A stretch of 51,651 bases of DNA from Planctomycetota bacterium. Lineage in GTDB: Bacteria > Planctomycetota > UBA1135 > GCA-002686595. Where the stretch lies: NCBI GenBank assembly GCA_021413885.1, contig JAIOPM010000047.1:1-51651 (forward strand), given 5' to 3'. The position numbers and the translations under genes were made by a program. Positions 1 through 8,438 of this stretch are shown piece after piece (position 1 is the first letter of the stretch; each line of letters opens with the position of its first letter). A model generated the notes under the pieces. It had not been told where the DNA came from and ran no database searches. It worked only from the letters and a program-made list of their open reading frames with translations.

Positions 1-519
1 AACAGCCCGGCGGAGCAGTGGCCGAAGTTGGAGGCTCATCTCACCGTCGCGCACCAACCCGAAGGTTGGACGATCGCCGCGATGCCGATGTTCGGCGACG
101 CCGACGTGTGGAAGCTCCAACCTCCGGATTCGAGCGACGAGGTCTTCGTGTGGTGCTACCCGAAGTCGATCGCCGCGGGTTTTCGCAAGTCGCTCTTCGA
201 AGAAGTCGAGCTGAGCGCCAACGCACCGCTCGTCGGCCCAGTGGGTCGCTTCGATCCGCTGCGCGGTAAGGTCACGGTGCAAGGGCGCGAGCTCGATTGC
301 CTACGCTACTTCACGACACCCGACTCGCCCGAGAAGACCGACGGCATCGTCGGCGCGGTCCAGAGCGCGGCCGCGACGTCCAATCTGTTGGTCGACGTCT
401 CGACCGATCCCGACGGCGATCTGATCACCGTCGAGATCCGACGCAGCCGCACGCGTCAACGCATCCCCGACGAAGACCTCGTCGAAATCCTCGAACCGTT
501 TCGCATCGGAGCCCCGTGA
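1..519 (+). CDS. hypothetical protein, 5' end outside window
   Basis: The reading frame is open from base 1 and ends with TGA at 517-519, so the true start lies upstream; a TTG at 28 is the first possible start inside the window but nothing marks it as real. The visible 172 residues contain no motif I can name. A segment reading DEVFVWCYPKS resembles CEVFVVRYPFE in the next gene, and both stretches are followed by a basic-aromatic segment and a beta-rich tail, so the two may be diverged paralogs. The next gene starts inside this stop codon (GTGA), which suggests co-transcription and coupled translation. Function unknown. Confidence 0.6.
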   Translation, partial: NSPAEQWPKLEAHLTVAHQPEGWTIAAMPMFGDADVWKLQPPDSSDEVFVWCYPKSIAAGFRKSLFEEVELSANAPLVGPVGRFDPLRGKVTVQGRELDCLRYFTTPDSPEKTDGIVGAVQSAAATSNLLVDVSTDPDGDLITVEIRRSRTRQRIPDEDLVEILEPFRIGAP

Positions 520-1199
520 ACGACTCTTCGACTCCTCCGGAACGCGAGCGCGTCGGGCCGATCCTCGGCATCGCACTCGCGTTGTTCTTCCTCATCGGTT
601 TGGTCGGCGCGTTGATCTGGCAGCGTTCGCGCACGGTCGATGCGCGCGAGACGCTCGGCGCGTGGTTCGACACGTCGGCGTTGCCGTTCGGCCTCGCGCC
701 GGTCGAGTCGGCCGAGCTCGCGAACGGCGACCTCATCCTGCGCTTGGTGCCCGAAGGCGGCGCGCCCGAGCCCGAACGCAGGACGCCTCCGCCCGCGAAA
801 CCGGACGGAGACAAAGGAACGCCGTTCGATTGGACCGCGATCGAAGTGAAGCCTCCGGGCGATGGACCGTGCGAGGTCTTCGTCGTGCGCTATCCGTTCG
901 AGGCGGCGGCGCCGCGGCTGAAGCAGCTCTTCGAGAGCTTCGGTCCGTCGAGCCCCGAGATGATCCCGTCGAGCGGCGGCCGCGCCGTCCTCGACAGCGG
1001 CGACTTGCCGTGGCGCGAATGGAGCGCGCCGTACGTCCTCGAACGCGAATACGAACCGGGCGGCACCGTGCGCGACACGATCCGCGTCAATCTGACGCGC
1101 GAGAAGACGGCGCAGGTGTGCTTCGTCCGCTTCCCGCGCGGCTCGAGCGCGTCGCCGAAGAAGGTGGAGGAGTTGCTCGCGGCTCTCGTGCCGAAGTGA
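516..1199 (+). CDS. single-pass membrane protein of unknown function
   Basis: A 227-residue protein starting at GTG 516, overlapping the previous stop as GTGA. I preferred this start because an in-frame extension upstream is only arginine-rich shadow sequence. Residues about 14-34 (core GIALALFFLIGLVGALIW) form one membrane segment near the N-terminus, leaving a C-terminal domain of about 190 residues that probably faces the periplasm. A proline-rich linker (around residues 85-105) precedes the domain carrying CEVFVVRYPFE, which recalls the upstream protein. No catalytic motif is seen. The pair looks like a two-gene unit with related soluble domains. The 150 bases after it, up to 1349, hold no gene. 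Confidence 0.6.
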   Translation: MNDSSTPPERERVGPILGIALALFFLIGLVGALIWQRSRTVDARETLGAWFDTSALPFGLAPVESAELANGDLILRLVPEGGAPEPERRTPPPAKPDGDKGTPFDWTAIEVKPPGDGPCEVFVVRYPFEAAAPRLKQLFESFGPSSPEMIPSSGGRAVLDSGDLPWREWSAPYVLEREYEPGGTVRDTIRVNLTREKTAQVCFVRFPRGSSASPKKVEELLAALVPK

Positions 1200-1349
1200 T
1201 GCTTCGCACCAAGCGGTCGTCGCCGAACGACGTGGACGAACTGGCGAGTCCTCGCGCCGAAGCGCCCGTGATTCCCGGCGTGTGTTAGAACGGTCGGGAT
1301 CTTCGCGCAGCCGTTCGCCGTGCGATCACGTCACTCGATCGGAGAGAGC

Positions 1350-3893
1350 ATGCACCTGGTTTCGCTTCGTCGTTCGCTGGTTCGTCCCGTCGGTTCGCTC
1401 GTCCTCGCGCTGATCGCGTTCGCTCCGGATGCGCGCGCCCAAACCCAAGACGACTTACGGACCGCGACGGTCGACGACGGGCTCCGAACGAGCGACTGGT
1501 CGAGCATTCGCGAGGCCTATGACGCCGCTCGACACGCGGCGGTCGTCACGGCTGCCGGCTTCGTGGCGCGCAATCCTGAGCAAGCTTGGGTGACTCACTT
1601 CGACGCTCGCGGTTTCGCGGCGCGGCCGGACGACGGCGGTTGGACCTTCGGGCTCGAGCTCGAGAGCTACGGCTTCGCCGGCGGCGAGATCGCGACGTGC
1701 GATCCGCGCCGCGTCGACGCCCGGGGAACGCGCGTCACGTACGAATGGGACGACGTGCTCGAGGAGTGGTGGGTCAACGACACGCGCGGGCTCGAACACG
1801 GCTTCACGGTTCGGAGTCGGCCGAGCGCGGGCGACGGGCCGCTCGTCCTCGGCCTCGTGGTGCGCGGCGAACTCGCGCCGCGTGTTGCGGCCGATGGACG
1901 GAGCGTCGCCTTCGTCGACGAACTCGGCGCGACGATCGTGACCTACTCGGGACTGTTCGCGCACGACGCGGCGGGGCGCGAGCTCGCATGCAGTCTGAGC
2001 CTCGGATCGCGCGGTTTGGTGCTCGCGGTGGCCGAGCGCGGCGCGGCGTACCCGCTGACGATCGACCCGCTCGTGCAGCAGACCCAGCTCGGCGCTTCCA
2101 ATAGCGGGGCGAACGACTTTTTCGGCGGCGCCGTCGCGATCTACGGCGACACCGTGGTCGTCGGTGCGACGGGTGAGGACAGCAACGCGACGGGCGTGAA
2201 CGGCGATCAGTCGAACAACTCCGCCTCCAATGCCGGCGCGGCGTACGTGTTCGTGCGCAACGGGACGAGCTGGAGCCAGCAGGCGTACCTGAAGGCCTCG
2301 AACACGAATGCGAACGACGGCTTCGGCCGCGCCATGGCGATCTTGGGCGACACGCTCGTCGTCAGCGCGGCCGGCGAAGGCAGCAACGCAACCGGCGTGA
2401 ATGGAGACCAGTCGAACAACGCGATTCCCGGCGCCGGCGCGACGTACGTATTCGTGCGCAACGGCACGACGTGGACACAACAGGCCTACCTGAAGGCGTC
2501 CAACACGGAGCTCGTGATGGGCTCGGGCGACGGCTTTGGGAGTTCCGTCGCGCTCTCCGGTGACACGCTCGTCGTCGGAGCCGCGGGGGAAGACAGCAAC
2601 GCGACCGGAGTGAACGGCAATGAGTCGGACAACAGCGCGGATTCGTCGGGCGCGGCGTACGTCTTCGTGCGCAATGGAACGACGTGGAGCCAAGAGGCCT
2701 ATCTGAAAGCCTCGAACACCGAGGCGAACGACGTATTCGGTTCTTCGGCCTCGATCTCCGGCGACACGGTGGTCGTCGGCGCGTTCTGGGAGGACAGCAA
2801 CGCGAAGGTCGTCAACGGCAACCAGGCGAGCAACACGGCCACCGACGCCGGCGCGGCGTACGTGTTCGTCCGCAACGGAACCGTGTGGAGCCAAGAGGCT
2901 TACTTGAAGGCGGCGAACAGCGGCTCCGGCGACCGATTCGGCGGGTCCATCGCGATGTCGGGTGACACCATCGTCGTCGGCGCGCCCGAGGAGTCGGGCA
3001 GCTCGACGGGAGTGAATGGCGTGTCCAACAACAGCGCTCCGGCTGCGGGCGCCGCGTACGTGTTCGTCCGCAGCGGGACGACCTGGAGCCAACAGGCATA
3101 CGTCAAGGCCTCGAACACAGGGAGCGACGACACGTTTGGAGTGTCCGTATGGGTTTCCGGCGACCGCTTGTTCGTGGGTGCAGGCGGCGAAGACAGCAAC
3201 GCTACGGGCGTCGACGGCGACCAAGCGAACAACGGCGCGGCGGACTCCGGTGCCGTGTATGTGTTCGGCCGAACGGGATCGACGTGGAGCCAGACGAACT
3301 ACCTCAAGTCATTGAACACGCACTCGACCTGGAGGTTCGGTGCCTCGGTGGCCGCGGACCAAGACACGGTCGTGGTCGGCGCGCTATTCGAGGGCCTCGC
3401 GCCGGGCGGACTCTACTCGGGCGCCGCCTACGTGCTCGATTTGCCGCCGCGACCGGAGCTCTACTGCGTCGCGAAGACGGACAGCTTGGGCTGCGTGCCG
3501 CAGATCGGCTGGACCGGGTACCTCGCCGCGACGAGCAGCGACTTCCACGCGACCGCGACGAGCATCCTCGGCCAGACCACCGGGCTCCTGGCGTGGGGAC
3601 GCGCGTCGAACGCTCCGCTGCAGACCGCGGCGCTCAAGTCGTTCCCGACCGGCATCCTCGGCGCCGTGCCGTGCGTCTTCCGTCCGGCGAGGACCGCAGT
3701 GCAAGCCTCGGGCGGAACGCTCGGTGCGTGCGACGGCACGTTCGACGTGACGCTGGATTCCGCGTGGCTCGCGACGAACGGGTTCGTGGCGGGCGAGACC
3801 GTGTACTGCACGTTCGTTTACGCGGATCCGAACGCTCCCGACGGATCGGGCTGGGGCCACACGGCCGCGTTGTCGGTCGAAGTCCTGCCCTGA
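1350..3893 (+). CDS. secreted FG-GAP beta-propeller protein
   Basis: An 847-residue exported protein. The ATG at 1350 is chosen over an in-frame GTG at 1320 because it follows a GGAGAGAG ribosome site at 1341-1348 and begins a clean signal peptide (residues 1-30, cleavage after ARA). Residues about 250-700 contain seven FG-GAP-type blades of roughly 65 residues, each with a GDTVVVGA-like strand, an EDSNATGVNG-like Asp/Asn loop (a probable calcium site), then AAYVFVRNGTTWSQ and AYLKASNT. The last blade is degenerate. The C-terminal 140 residues form a separate domain with conserved Cys (YCVAKTDSLGCVPQIGW and a later CTFVY) that I associate with secreted planctomycete proteins. Probably an extracellular adhesion or scaffold protein; ligand unknown. 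Confidence 0.85.
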   Translation: MHLVSLRRSLVRPVGSLVLALIAFAPDARAQTQDDLRTATVDDGLRTSDWSSIREAYDAARHAAVVTAAGFVARNPEQAWVTHFDARGFAARPDDGGWTFGLELESYGFAGGEIATCDPRRVDARGTRVTYEWDDVLEEWWVNDTRGLEHGFTVRSRPSAGDGPLVLGLVVRGELAPRVAADGRSVAFVDELGATIVTYSGLFAHDAAGRELACSLSLGSRGLVLAVAERGAAYPLTIDPLVQQTQLGASNSGANDFFGGAVAIYGDTVVVGATGEDSNATGVNGDQSNNSASNAGAAYVFVRNGTSWSQQAYLKASNTNANDGFGRAMAILGDTLVVSAAGEGSNATGVNGDQSNNAIPGAGATYVFVRNGTTWTQQAYLKASNTELVMGSGDGFGSSVALSGDTLVVGAAGEDSNATGVNGNESDNSADSSGAAYVFVRNGTTWSQEAYLKASNTEANDVFGSSASISGDTVVVGAFWEDSNAKVVNGNQASNTATDAGAAYVFVRNGTVWSQEAYLKAANSGSGDRFGGSIAMSGDTIVVGAPEESGSSTGVNGVSNNSAPAAGAAYVFVRSGTTWSQQAYVKASNTGSDDTFGVSVWVSGDRLFVGAGGEDSNATGVDGDQANNGAADSGAVYVFGRTGSTWSQTNYLKSLNTHSTWRFGASVAADQDTVVVGALFEGLAPGGLYSGAAYVLDLPPRPELYCVAKTDSLGCVPQIGWTGYLAATSSDFHATATSILGQTTGLLAWGRASNAPLQTAALKSFPTGILGAVPCVFRPARTAVQASGGTLGACDGTFDVTLDSAWLATNGFVAGETVYCTFVYADPNAPDGSGWGHTAALSVEVLP
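2100..3440 (+). repeat. seven tandem propeller-blade repeats inside the FG-GAP gene
   Basis: The GDT(V/L/I)VVGA codons recur near 2143, 2347, 2560, 2761, 2962, 3160 and 3361, giving a period of about 200 bp. Similarity is visible in the DNA as well as the protein: the stretch coding AAYVFVRNG and the GACAGCAACGCGAC block recur with few changes. Blades 1 to 6 are close to each other; the seventh has lost the Asn-rich loop. Such repeats may recombine and change blade number. Confidence 0.8.
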
Positions 3894-3902
3894 GTTCGGC
3901 GT

Positions 3903-3963
3903 GCTCGCGCGTCTTCCGTCTCGTAGCAACGCTTCGTAGGGTGCGCGTGCGAGACGCGCGAGC
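3903..3963. repeat. 12-bp perfect inverted repeat between FG-GAP gene and GNAT gene
   Basis: GCTCGCGCGTCT at 3903-3914 is matched exactly in inverse by AGACGCGCGAGC at 3952-3963, with 37 bases between. One G-U pair and one further G-C pair can extend the stem outward. It begins 10 bases after the FG-GAP stop codon. There is no T-run, so it is not a standard intrinsic terminator; it could be an mRNA 3'-end stabilising hairpin or a REP-like element. Confidence 0.5.
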
Positions 3964-3981
3964 GCTAGGCTTTGCCGCACG

Positions 3982-4482
3982 ATGAGCGGCTCGAACGACC
4001 CTCGCTCGCACGCGTCGAAGGCGGTCTCTGCGCGCGACGAGACGGTGATCCGGGCGATCACGGACGACGCCGGGCGCGTGATCGAGCCCGATTGGCTTGC
4101 GAAGTCCGAGGCCGTGCACCGCCAACTCCGTCCGCACCTCGGCGCGGACTATCCGCTCGCCATGCAGCCCGTCTTCGCCGACGGCGCGCGGATGTGCATC
4201 GCGACGCGCGGTGACCGTGTCGTCGGCGTCGCCGTGCATCGCATCTACGTCAACACGTTCGACGGACGGCACATGTACGTCGACGATCTGGTCACCGACG
4301 AGCGCGAGCGTTCGAGCGGCGTCGGGCGCGAGCTGCTCGATCACCTACAGCAGCTCGCGAAGCGCTCGGGCTGCGCGTGGTTCACGCTCGACTCCGGCAC
4401 GCAACGCCATCAGGCGCACAAGTTCTACCTGCGCGAGGGCATGTCGATCGTCGCCTTCCACTTCCGCAAGCCGCTCGCCTAG
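3982..4482 (+). CDS. GNAT-family N-acetyltransferase
   Basis: A 166-residue cytoplasmic protein with the single-domain GNAT fold. The central strand MYVDDLVTDERERSSGVGR carries the acetyl-CoA pyrophosphate loop (RSSGVG for the usual Q/RxxGxG/A), followed by helix ELLDHLQQLAKRSGC and the late strand WFTLDSGTQRHQAHKFYLREG, where the Tyr after F/KF is the usual general acid. The first 45 residues are less typical. The substrate cannot be told from sequence. The gene stands alone on the plus strand and is convergent with glcF, the two stop codons being seven bases apart. Confidence 0.8.
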   Translation: MSGSNDPRSHASKAVSARDETVIRAITDDAGRVIEPDWLAKSEAVHRQLRPHLGADYPLAMQPVFADGARMCIATRGDRVVGVAVHRIYVNTFDGRHMYVDDLVTDERERSSGVGRELLDHLQQLAKRSGCAWFTLDSGTQRHQAHKFYLREGMSIVAFHFRKPLA

Positions 4483-4489
4483 ACGCAGC

Positions 4490-5803
4490 TCACTTCGCGC
4501 GCGACGCTTCGGCGAGTAGCTCGGCAAGGTGCACGACGCGCACGTTGCGGCCGGCGCGCTCGATGCCGCTCTGCCACTGCATCTGGCAGCCCGGGTTCGC
4601 GGTCACCAGCGTGTCGGCGCGTGATTCGTCGAGGGCGGCGAGCTTCGGCTCGAAGACCGCGTTGCTGTCGGCGGGTCGAAGCATCGAGTAGATGCCGGCG
4701 GAACCGCAGCACTGCTCGGCGTTCGCGAGCTCGACGCACTCGAGGCCGGCGACGCGCGCGAGCAGCTCGCGCGGCTGCTTGCGGATCTGTTGGCCGTGAC
4801 AGAGGTGGCACGGATCGTCGTACGCGACGCGGCCGAATGCGCGCGCACCGTCGCTTGCATCGACGCTCGGCTTCCAATCCGGCGGCGCGTGGGCGGCGAC
4901 GAACTCGGAGAAGTCGTGAACGCGCGCGGAGAACGCGGACGCACGCTCGCGCCAAGCCGGATCGTCGGCGAGCAGGCGTCCGTACTCCTTCATGTGCGCG
5001 CCGCAGCCTGCGCTGTTGACGATGATCGGCAGCGGCTCGCCGCCCTGGTCCGCGACGCCGTCGAACGCGGCGATCGTCGTCTTCGCGAGCGAACGCGCGC
5101 CTTCGAGTTCGCCGTTGTGCGCGTGGAGCGCTCCGCAGCACGCGTGGGTTCCGCACGCGCGCGTCGTGAAGCCGATCGCGCCGAGCGTCTCGACCGTCGC
5201 GCGGTTGACGCGGCCGAAGAGCTCCGGCATCACGCAGCCTTCGAGGACGGTCACTTCGCCGCGCTCGAGCACGCGCGCGGGGCTGCGAAGGCCGAGCGGT
5301 TCGCGCTCCGACGTCGGCGGCACGGCGGGGAGCGCGAGCAACGCATCCTTGCGCGCGCCGAAGAGCGGCGCGACGCGCGCGAGCACGCCGCTGCGCTGCG
5401 CGAAGCCGAGCAAGCTCATCGCGAGGCGCATCAATGCGCGGTTGGGGAGCACGACGTCGAAGCCGATGCGACGCGCGAGCGTCTCGAGCAACGGCCGTTT
5501 CGCCGTGTGCGCCGAGCGATCGCGCGCGATCTCCATCATCTCGCCGAAGCGTACGCCCGCCGGACACACGCTCTCGCAGTGGCGGCAGACGAGACAGAAC
5601 TCGAGCTCTTCGTGGTAGACGGGATCGTCGCCCGCGACCTCACCCTCGGCGACGCCGCGCATCAAGTAGATGCGGCCGCGCGGGCTCGACGCTTCGTTGC
5701 CGGTCAACTGGAACGTCGGGCACGTGCGCAAGCAGAGACCGCAATGGATGCAGTCGAGCGTCGCCGCGTACTCGACCAACGATTTCGGATCCGCGAGGTT
5801 CAT
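4490..5803 (-). CDS. glcF: glycolate oxidase iron-sulfur subunit GlcF
   Basis: A 437-residue subunit that passes electrons from flavin-bound GlcD/GlcE to the membrane quinone pool during glycolate to glyoxylate oxidation. Two ferredoxin-type 4Fe-4S motifs lie at the N-terminus: Cys18, 21, 24, 28 (CIHCGLCLRTCP) and Cys70, 73, 76, 80 (CLVCRHCESVCP). Two CCG motifs of the heterodisulfide-reductase-type domain follow (CGTHACCGALHAHNG and AEQCCGSAGIYS). The length is close to the GlcF norm. Its ATG overlaps the glcE stop by one base (TGATG), implying coupled translation. It is last in a seven-gene minus-strand run. Confidence 0.93.
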   Translation of the reverse strand: MNLADPKSLVEYAATLDCIHCGLCLRTCPTFQLTGNEASSPRGRIYLMRGVAEGEVAGDDPVYHEELEFCLVCRHCESVCPAGVRFGEMMEIARDRSAHTAKRPLLETLARRIGFDVVLPNRALMRLAMSLLGFAQRSGVLARVAPLFGARKDALLALPAVPPTSEREPLGLRSPARVLERGEVTVLEGCVMPELFGRVNRATVETLGAIGFTTRACGTHACCGALHAHNGELEGARSLAKTTIAAFDGVADQGGEPLPIIVNSAGCGAHMKEYGRLLADDPAWRERASAFSARVHDFSEFVAAHAPPDWKPSVDASDGARAFGRVAYDDPCHLCHGQQIRKQPRELLARVAGLECVELANAEQCCGSAGIYSMLRPADSNAVFEPKLAALDESRADTLVTANPGCQMQWQSGIERAGRNVRVVHLAELLAEASRAK

Positions 5804-7011
5804 CAGAGGCCTCCGACGAAACGGCCGCGCGCGAAAGTGCCGTCGGGATCGAGCTTGTCCTTCAAGCGACGCATCAACGCGAGCTCCGGACCGACCGCGT
5901 CGAACGGCTCGACGTCGGAGTCGGGCGCGACGAGGTGGAGGCTCGCGCCGAGCGCATGCAACGCCGGGCGCCGCGCGGCGACCGTGCGCGCGTCATTGGA
6001 GAGTTCGACGGCAAACGTCGCGATCGTCGGCTCGACTGTCACCGCATTCTCGCCGCGTTCGAGTTCGAGAGTGCGCGCGACGTCGGCGATGCGCGACGGA
6101 CGGCACGCGATGCGCGCGAAACGCGGCTTGGTCGTCGCATCGGCGTCGCGGTGCGCGTCGGCGAGCTCGGCGGCGCGCGCGTCGCGACCGAGCGGCTCGC
6201 CGAGCAGCGCGCGCGCGACGCCGACTTCGTGCGCGACGACGGCGGTCTTGCCCGCGAGCCGCGCGCGCACGCGCCAACGATTCTCGGTGCGCGCGAGCGA
6301 GAGCGAGAGCCAACGCATCGGGAGCTCGCTCGCGGCGAGCGCGGTCGCCAGCGCAGCGTCGAACCTCGAGTGCTCGCGCTCGAACCACGCCTCGCTCTCT
6401 GGGAACGGGAAGAGACGCAACGCCGCTTCGACGATCACCGCGAGCGTGCCGTGCGAACCGGTGTAGAGCCGGTGCAGGTCGTAGCCGGTTACGTTCTTGA
6501 CGAGGCGCCCGCCGCTCTTCGCGATCGCGCCGTCGGCGAGCACCACCTTCATGCCGAGCACGTGATTGCGCACCGGACCGAGCCGCGTGCGATCGGCGCC
6601 GGAGAGACCGAGGCTCAACGTTCCTCCGAGCGTCGCGCGCGACGGATTCGGCACGTCGGGCGTGCACCAATGTCCGCCGGCGCGCGCCTTCGCGCGCAAG
6701 TCGGCGATCGTCGTGCCCGCGCGCACGGAGATCGTGCCGTCGTCGGGTTCGTGCGCGACGATGCCGGTGAGTTCGCGCACGGAGAGCAGGAGGTCGGCGC
6801 TCGCCGGCGCGCGCGTCCACGCGAGCTTCGAACCCGAGCCGAGCGGCACGAGGCTCAGTCGATCGCGGTGGGCGGCGCGCACGGCTTCGACGAGCTCTTC
6901 GAGCGTGCGCGGCACGACCAACGGCAACTCCGCGCCGCGTGGGTGGACGCGCAACGCGCCGACGACGCGTGACGCGAGCTCGACGGCCAAGTGTTCCTTC
7001 GTCGCGCTCAC
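5803..7011 (-). CDS. glcE: glycolate oxidase FAD-binding subunit GlcE
   Basis: A 402-residue PCMH-type FAD-binding protein starting with GTG at 7011, which overlaps the glcD stop as GTGA; the long open frame upstream of that is shadow sequence of glcD. The FAD-binding half shows LVPLGSGSKLAW, VRAGTTIADLRAKARAGGHW and the GGTLSLGLSGADRTRLGPVR segment, then GGRLVKNVTGYDLHRLYTGSHGT, typical of GlcE. The C-terminal half is more divergent and ends with LKDKLDPDGTFARGRF, the usual family ending. It forms the GlcDEF complex with its two neighbours. Confidence 0.92.
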   Translation of the reverse strand: MSATKEHLAVELASRVVGALRVHPRGAELPLVVPRTLEELVEAVRAAHRDRLSLVPLGSGSKLAWTRAPASADLLLSVRELTGIVAHEPDDGTISVRAGTTIADLRAKARAGGHWCTPDVPNPSRATLGGTLSLGLSGADRTRLGPVRNHVLGMKVVLADGAIAKSGGRLVKNVTGYDLHRLYTGSHGTLAVIVEAALRLFPFPESEAWFEREHSRFDAALATALAASELPMRWLSLSLARTENRWRVRARLAGKTAVVAHEVGVARALLGEPLGRDARAAELADAHRDADATTKPRFARIACRPSRIADVARTLELERGENAVTVEPTIATFAVELSNDARTVAARRPALHALGASLHLVAPDSDVEPFDAVGPELALMRRLKDKLDPDGTFARGRFVGGL

Positions 7012-8438
7012 GTCAAGTGCTCCGGCCGAGCGAGCGCTTGCTTCGTCTCCAAACACGCGCGCATCGGAATCAACTTGCCGGGATTCATGCGCCGGTCGGG
7101 ATCCCACGCTTCGCGCACGCGGCACATCGTCGCGAGATCCTCGCGCGTGAAGAGCCACTCCATCGCCGGCAACTTCTCGAGACCGACGCCGTGCTCGCCG
7201 GTCAGCGAACCGCCGGCCGCGATGCAGAGGTGCATGATCTCGTCGCCGGCTTCGAGCACGCGCCGCACTTCGTCGGCGTCGCGGCGGTCGTACGCGATGT
7301 TCGGGTGCAGGTTGCCGTCGCCGGCGTGGAAGACGGTCGCGAGCTTCAGATTCTTCTCCCTCGCGATGCGCGTCGTGTGCGCGACGACTTCGCGCAGCTT
7401 GGTGCGCGGCACGCAGACGTCGGCGACGTAGAGATCGGGCGCGATGCGGCCCATCGCGCCGAACGCGCCCTTGCGGCCGGCCCACAGTTGCTTGCGCTCG
7501 TAGTCGGACTTCGCGACGCGTACCTCGATCGCGCCGCGGGCGCGGATCAACGGCTCGATCGCGCGCACGCTGTTCTCGACCTCGACCTCGCTGCCTTCGA
7601 CGTCGACGAGCAGCACGGCCTCGGCGGTCTTCGGGTAACCGGCGGCGTAGACGCTCGCTTCGACGGCTTCGATCGTCAGACGATCGAGGATCTCGATCGC
7701 CGACGGCTCGTGGCGCGCGCGGATCAGATCGGACACGGCGTCGCACGCGGCGTCGAGGCTCTCGAAGATCGCGAGCAGCGTCTCGACCGTCGCCGGCTTC
7801 TTGGTGAGCTTGAGCGTCAGCTCGGTCGCGACGCCGAACATCCCTTCGCTGCCGACGAAGAGGCCGACGAGATCGAGCCCGAGCGGATCGACGCGCGGCT
7901 CCGACAGATCGAGCACCGTTCCGTCCTCGAGCACGAGCACGAGGCCGAGCACGTGCTGCGTCGTCGCGCCGTGGCGGAAGCAGTGCGGCCCGCCGGAGTT
8001 CTCGGCGACGTTGCCGCCGAGCGTGCACGCTTGCTGGCTCGACGGATCGGGCGCGTAGAAGAGACCGTGCTTCGCGGCGGCGAGCGACAGGTCGATGTTG
8101 ACGAGGCCCGCTTGCACGCGCGCGATGCGATCGACGGGATCGAGTTCGAGCACGTCGCGCATGCGCGCGAGCGAGAGCACGACTCCGCCCGCGACCGGCG
8201 TCGCGCCGCCGGAGAGACCGGTGCCCGCGCCGCGCGCGACGATCGGGATGCGCTCGCGGTGCAGGATCGCCAACGCGCGCGAGACTTCGTCGGTCGTGCG
8301 CGGCAGCAGGACGAGATCGGGGCGTTGGCGCAGCAGTACGATGCCGTCGGCCTCGTACGCGAAGAGCCGCGTCGCATCGTCGACGATCCCGCGCTCGCCG
8401 ACGACCGCGCGCAGCTCGGCGATCCAGGCCGCTTCCAT
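7008..8438 (-). CDS. glcD: glycolate oxidase catalytic subunit GlcD
   Basis: A 476-residue FAD-linked oxidase of the D-lactate/glycolate dehydrogenase family. The start is ATG 8438 (protein begins MEAAWIAELRAVVGERG); it overlaps the ABC permease stop by one base. The FAD domain carries PIVARGAGTGLSGGATP and TLGGNVAENSGGPHC; the C-terminal oxidase domain carries FHAGDGNLHPNIAY and GSLTGEHGVGLEKL, where the His residues contact substrate and metal, and the family ending WDPDRRMNPGKL. The product would be glyoxylate, feeding central metabolism. It is coupled to glcE downstream. Confidence 0.94.
   Translation of the reverse strand: MEAAWIAELRAVVGERGIVDDATRLFAYEADGIVLLRQRPDLVLLPRTTDEVSRALAILHRERIPIVARGAGTGLSGGATPVAGGVVLSLARMRDVLELDPVDRIARVQAGLVNIDLSLAAAKHGLFYAPDPSSQQACTLGGNVAENSGGPHCFRHGATTQHVLGLVLVLEDGTVLDLSEPRVDPLGLDLVGLFVGSEGMFGVATELTLKLTKKPATVETLLAIFESLDAACDAVSDLIRARHEPSAIEILDRLTIEAVEASVYAAGYPKTAEAVLLVDVEGSEVEVENSVRAIEPLIRARGAIEVRVAKSDYERKQLWAGRKGAFGAMGRIAPDLYVADVCVPRTKLREVVAHTTRIAREKNLKLATVFHAGDGNLHPNIAYDRRDADEVRRVLEAGDEIMHLCIAAGGSLTGEHGVGLEKLPAMEWLFTREDLATMCRVREAWDPDRRMNPGKLIPMRACLETKQALARPEHLT

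Noticed and set aside
1455..3224. Long open frame (589 codons) antisense to the FG-GAP gene
   Set aside because: It is arginine/valine-rich without any family motif, and its length comes from repeated GC-rich codons of the true gene on the other strand.
2100..3440. Possible CRISPR-like array because of regular spacing near 200 bp
   Set aside because: The repeats are in-frame protein blades, with period far too long and spacers that are coding.
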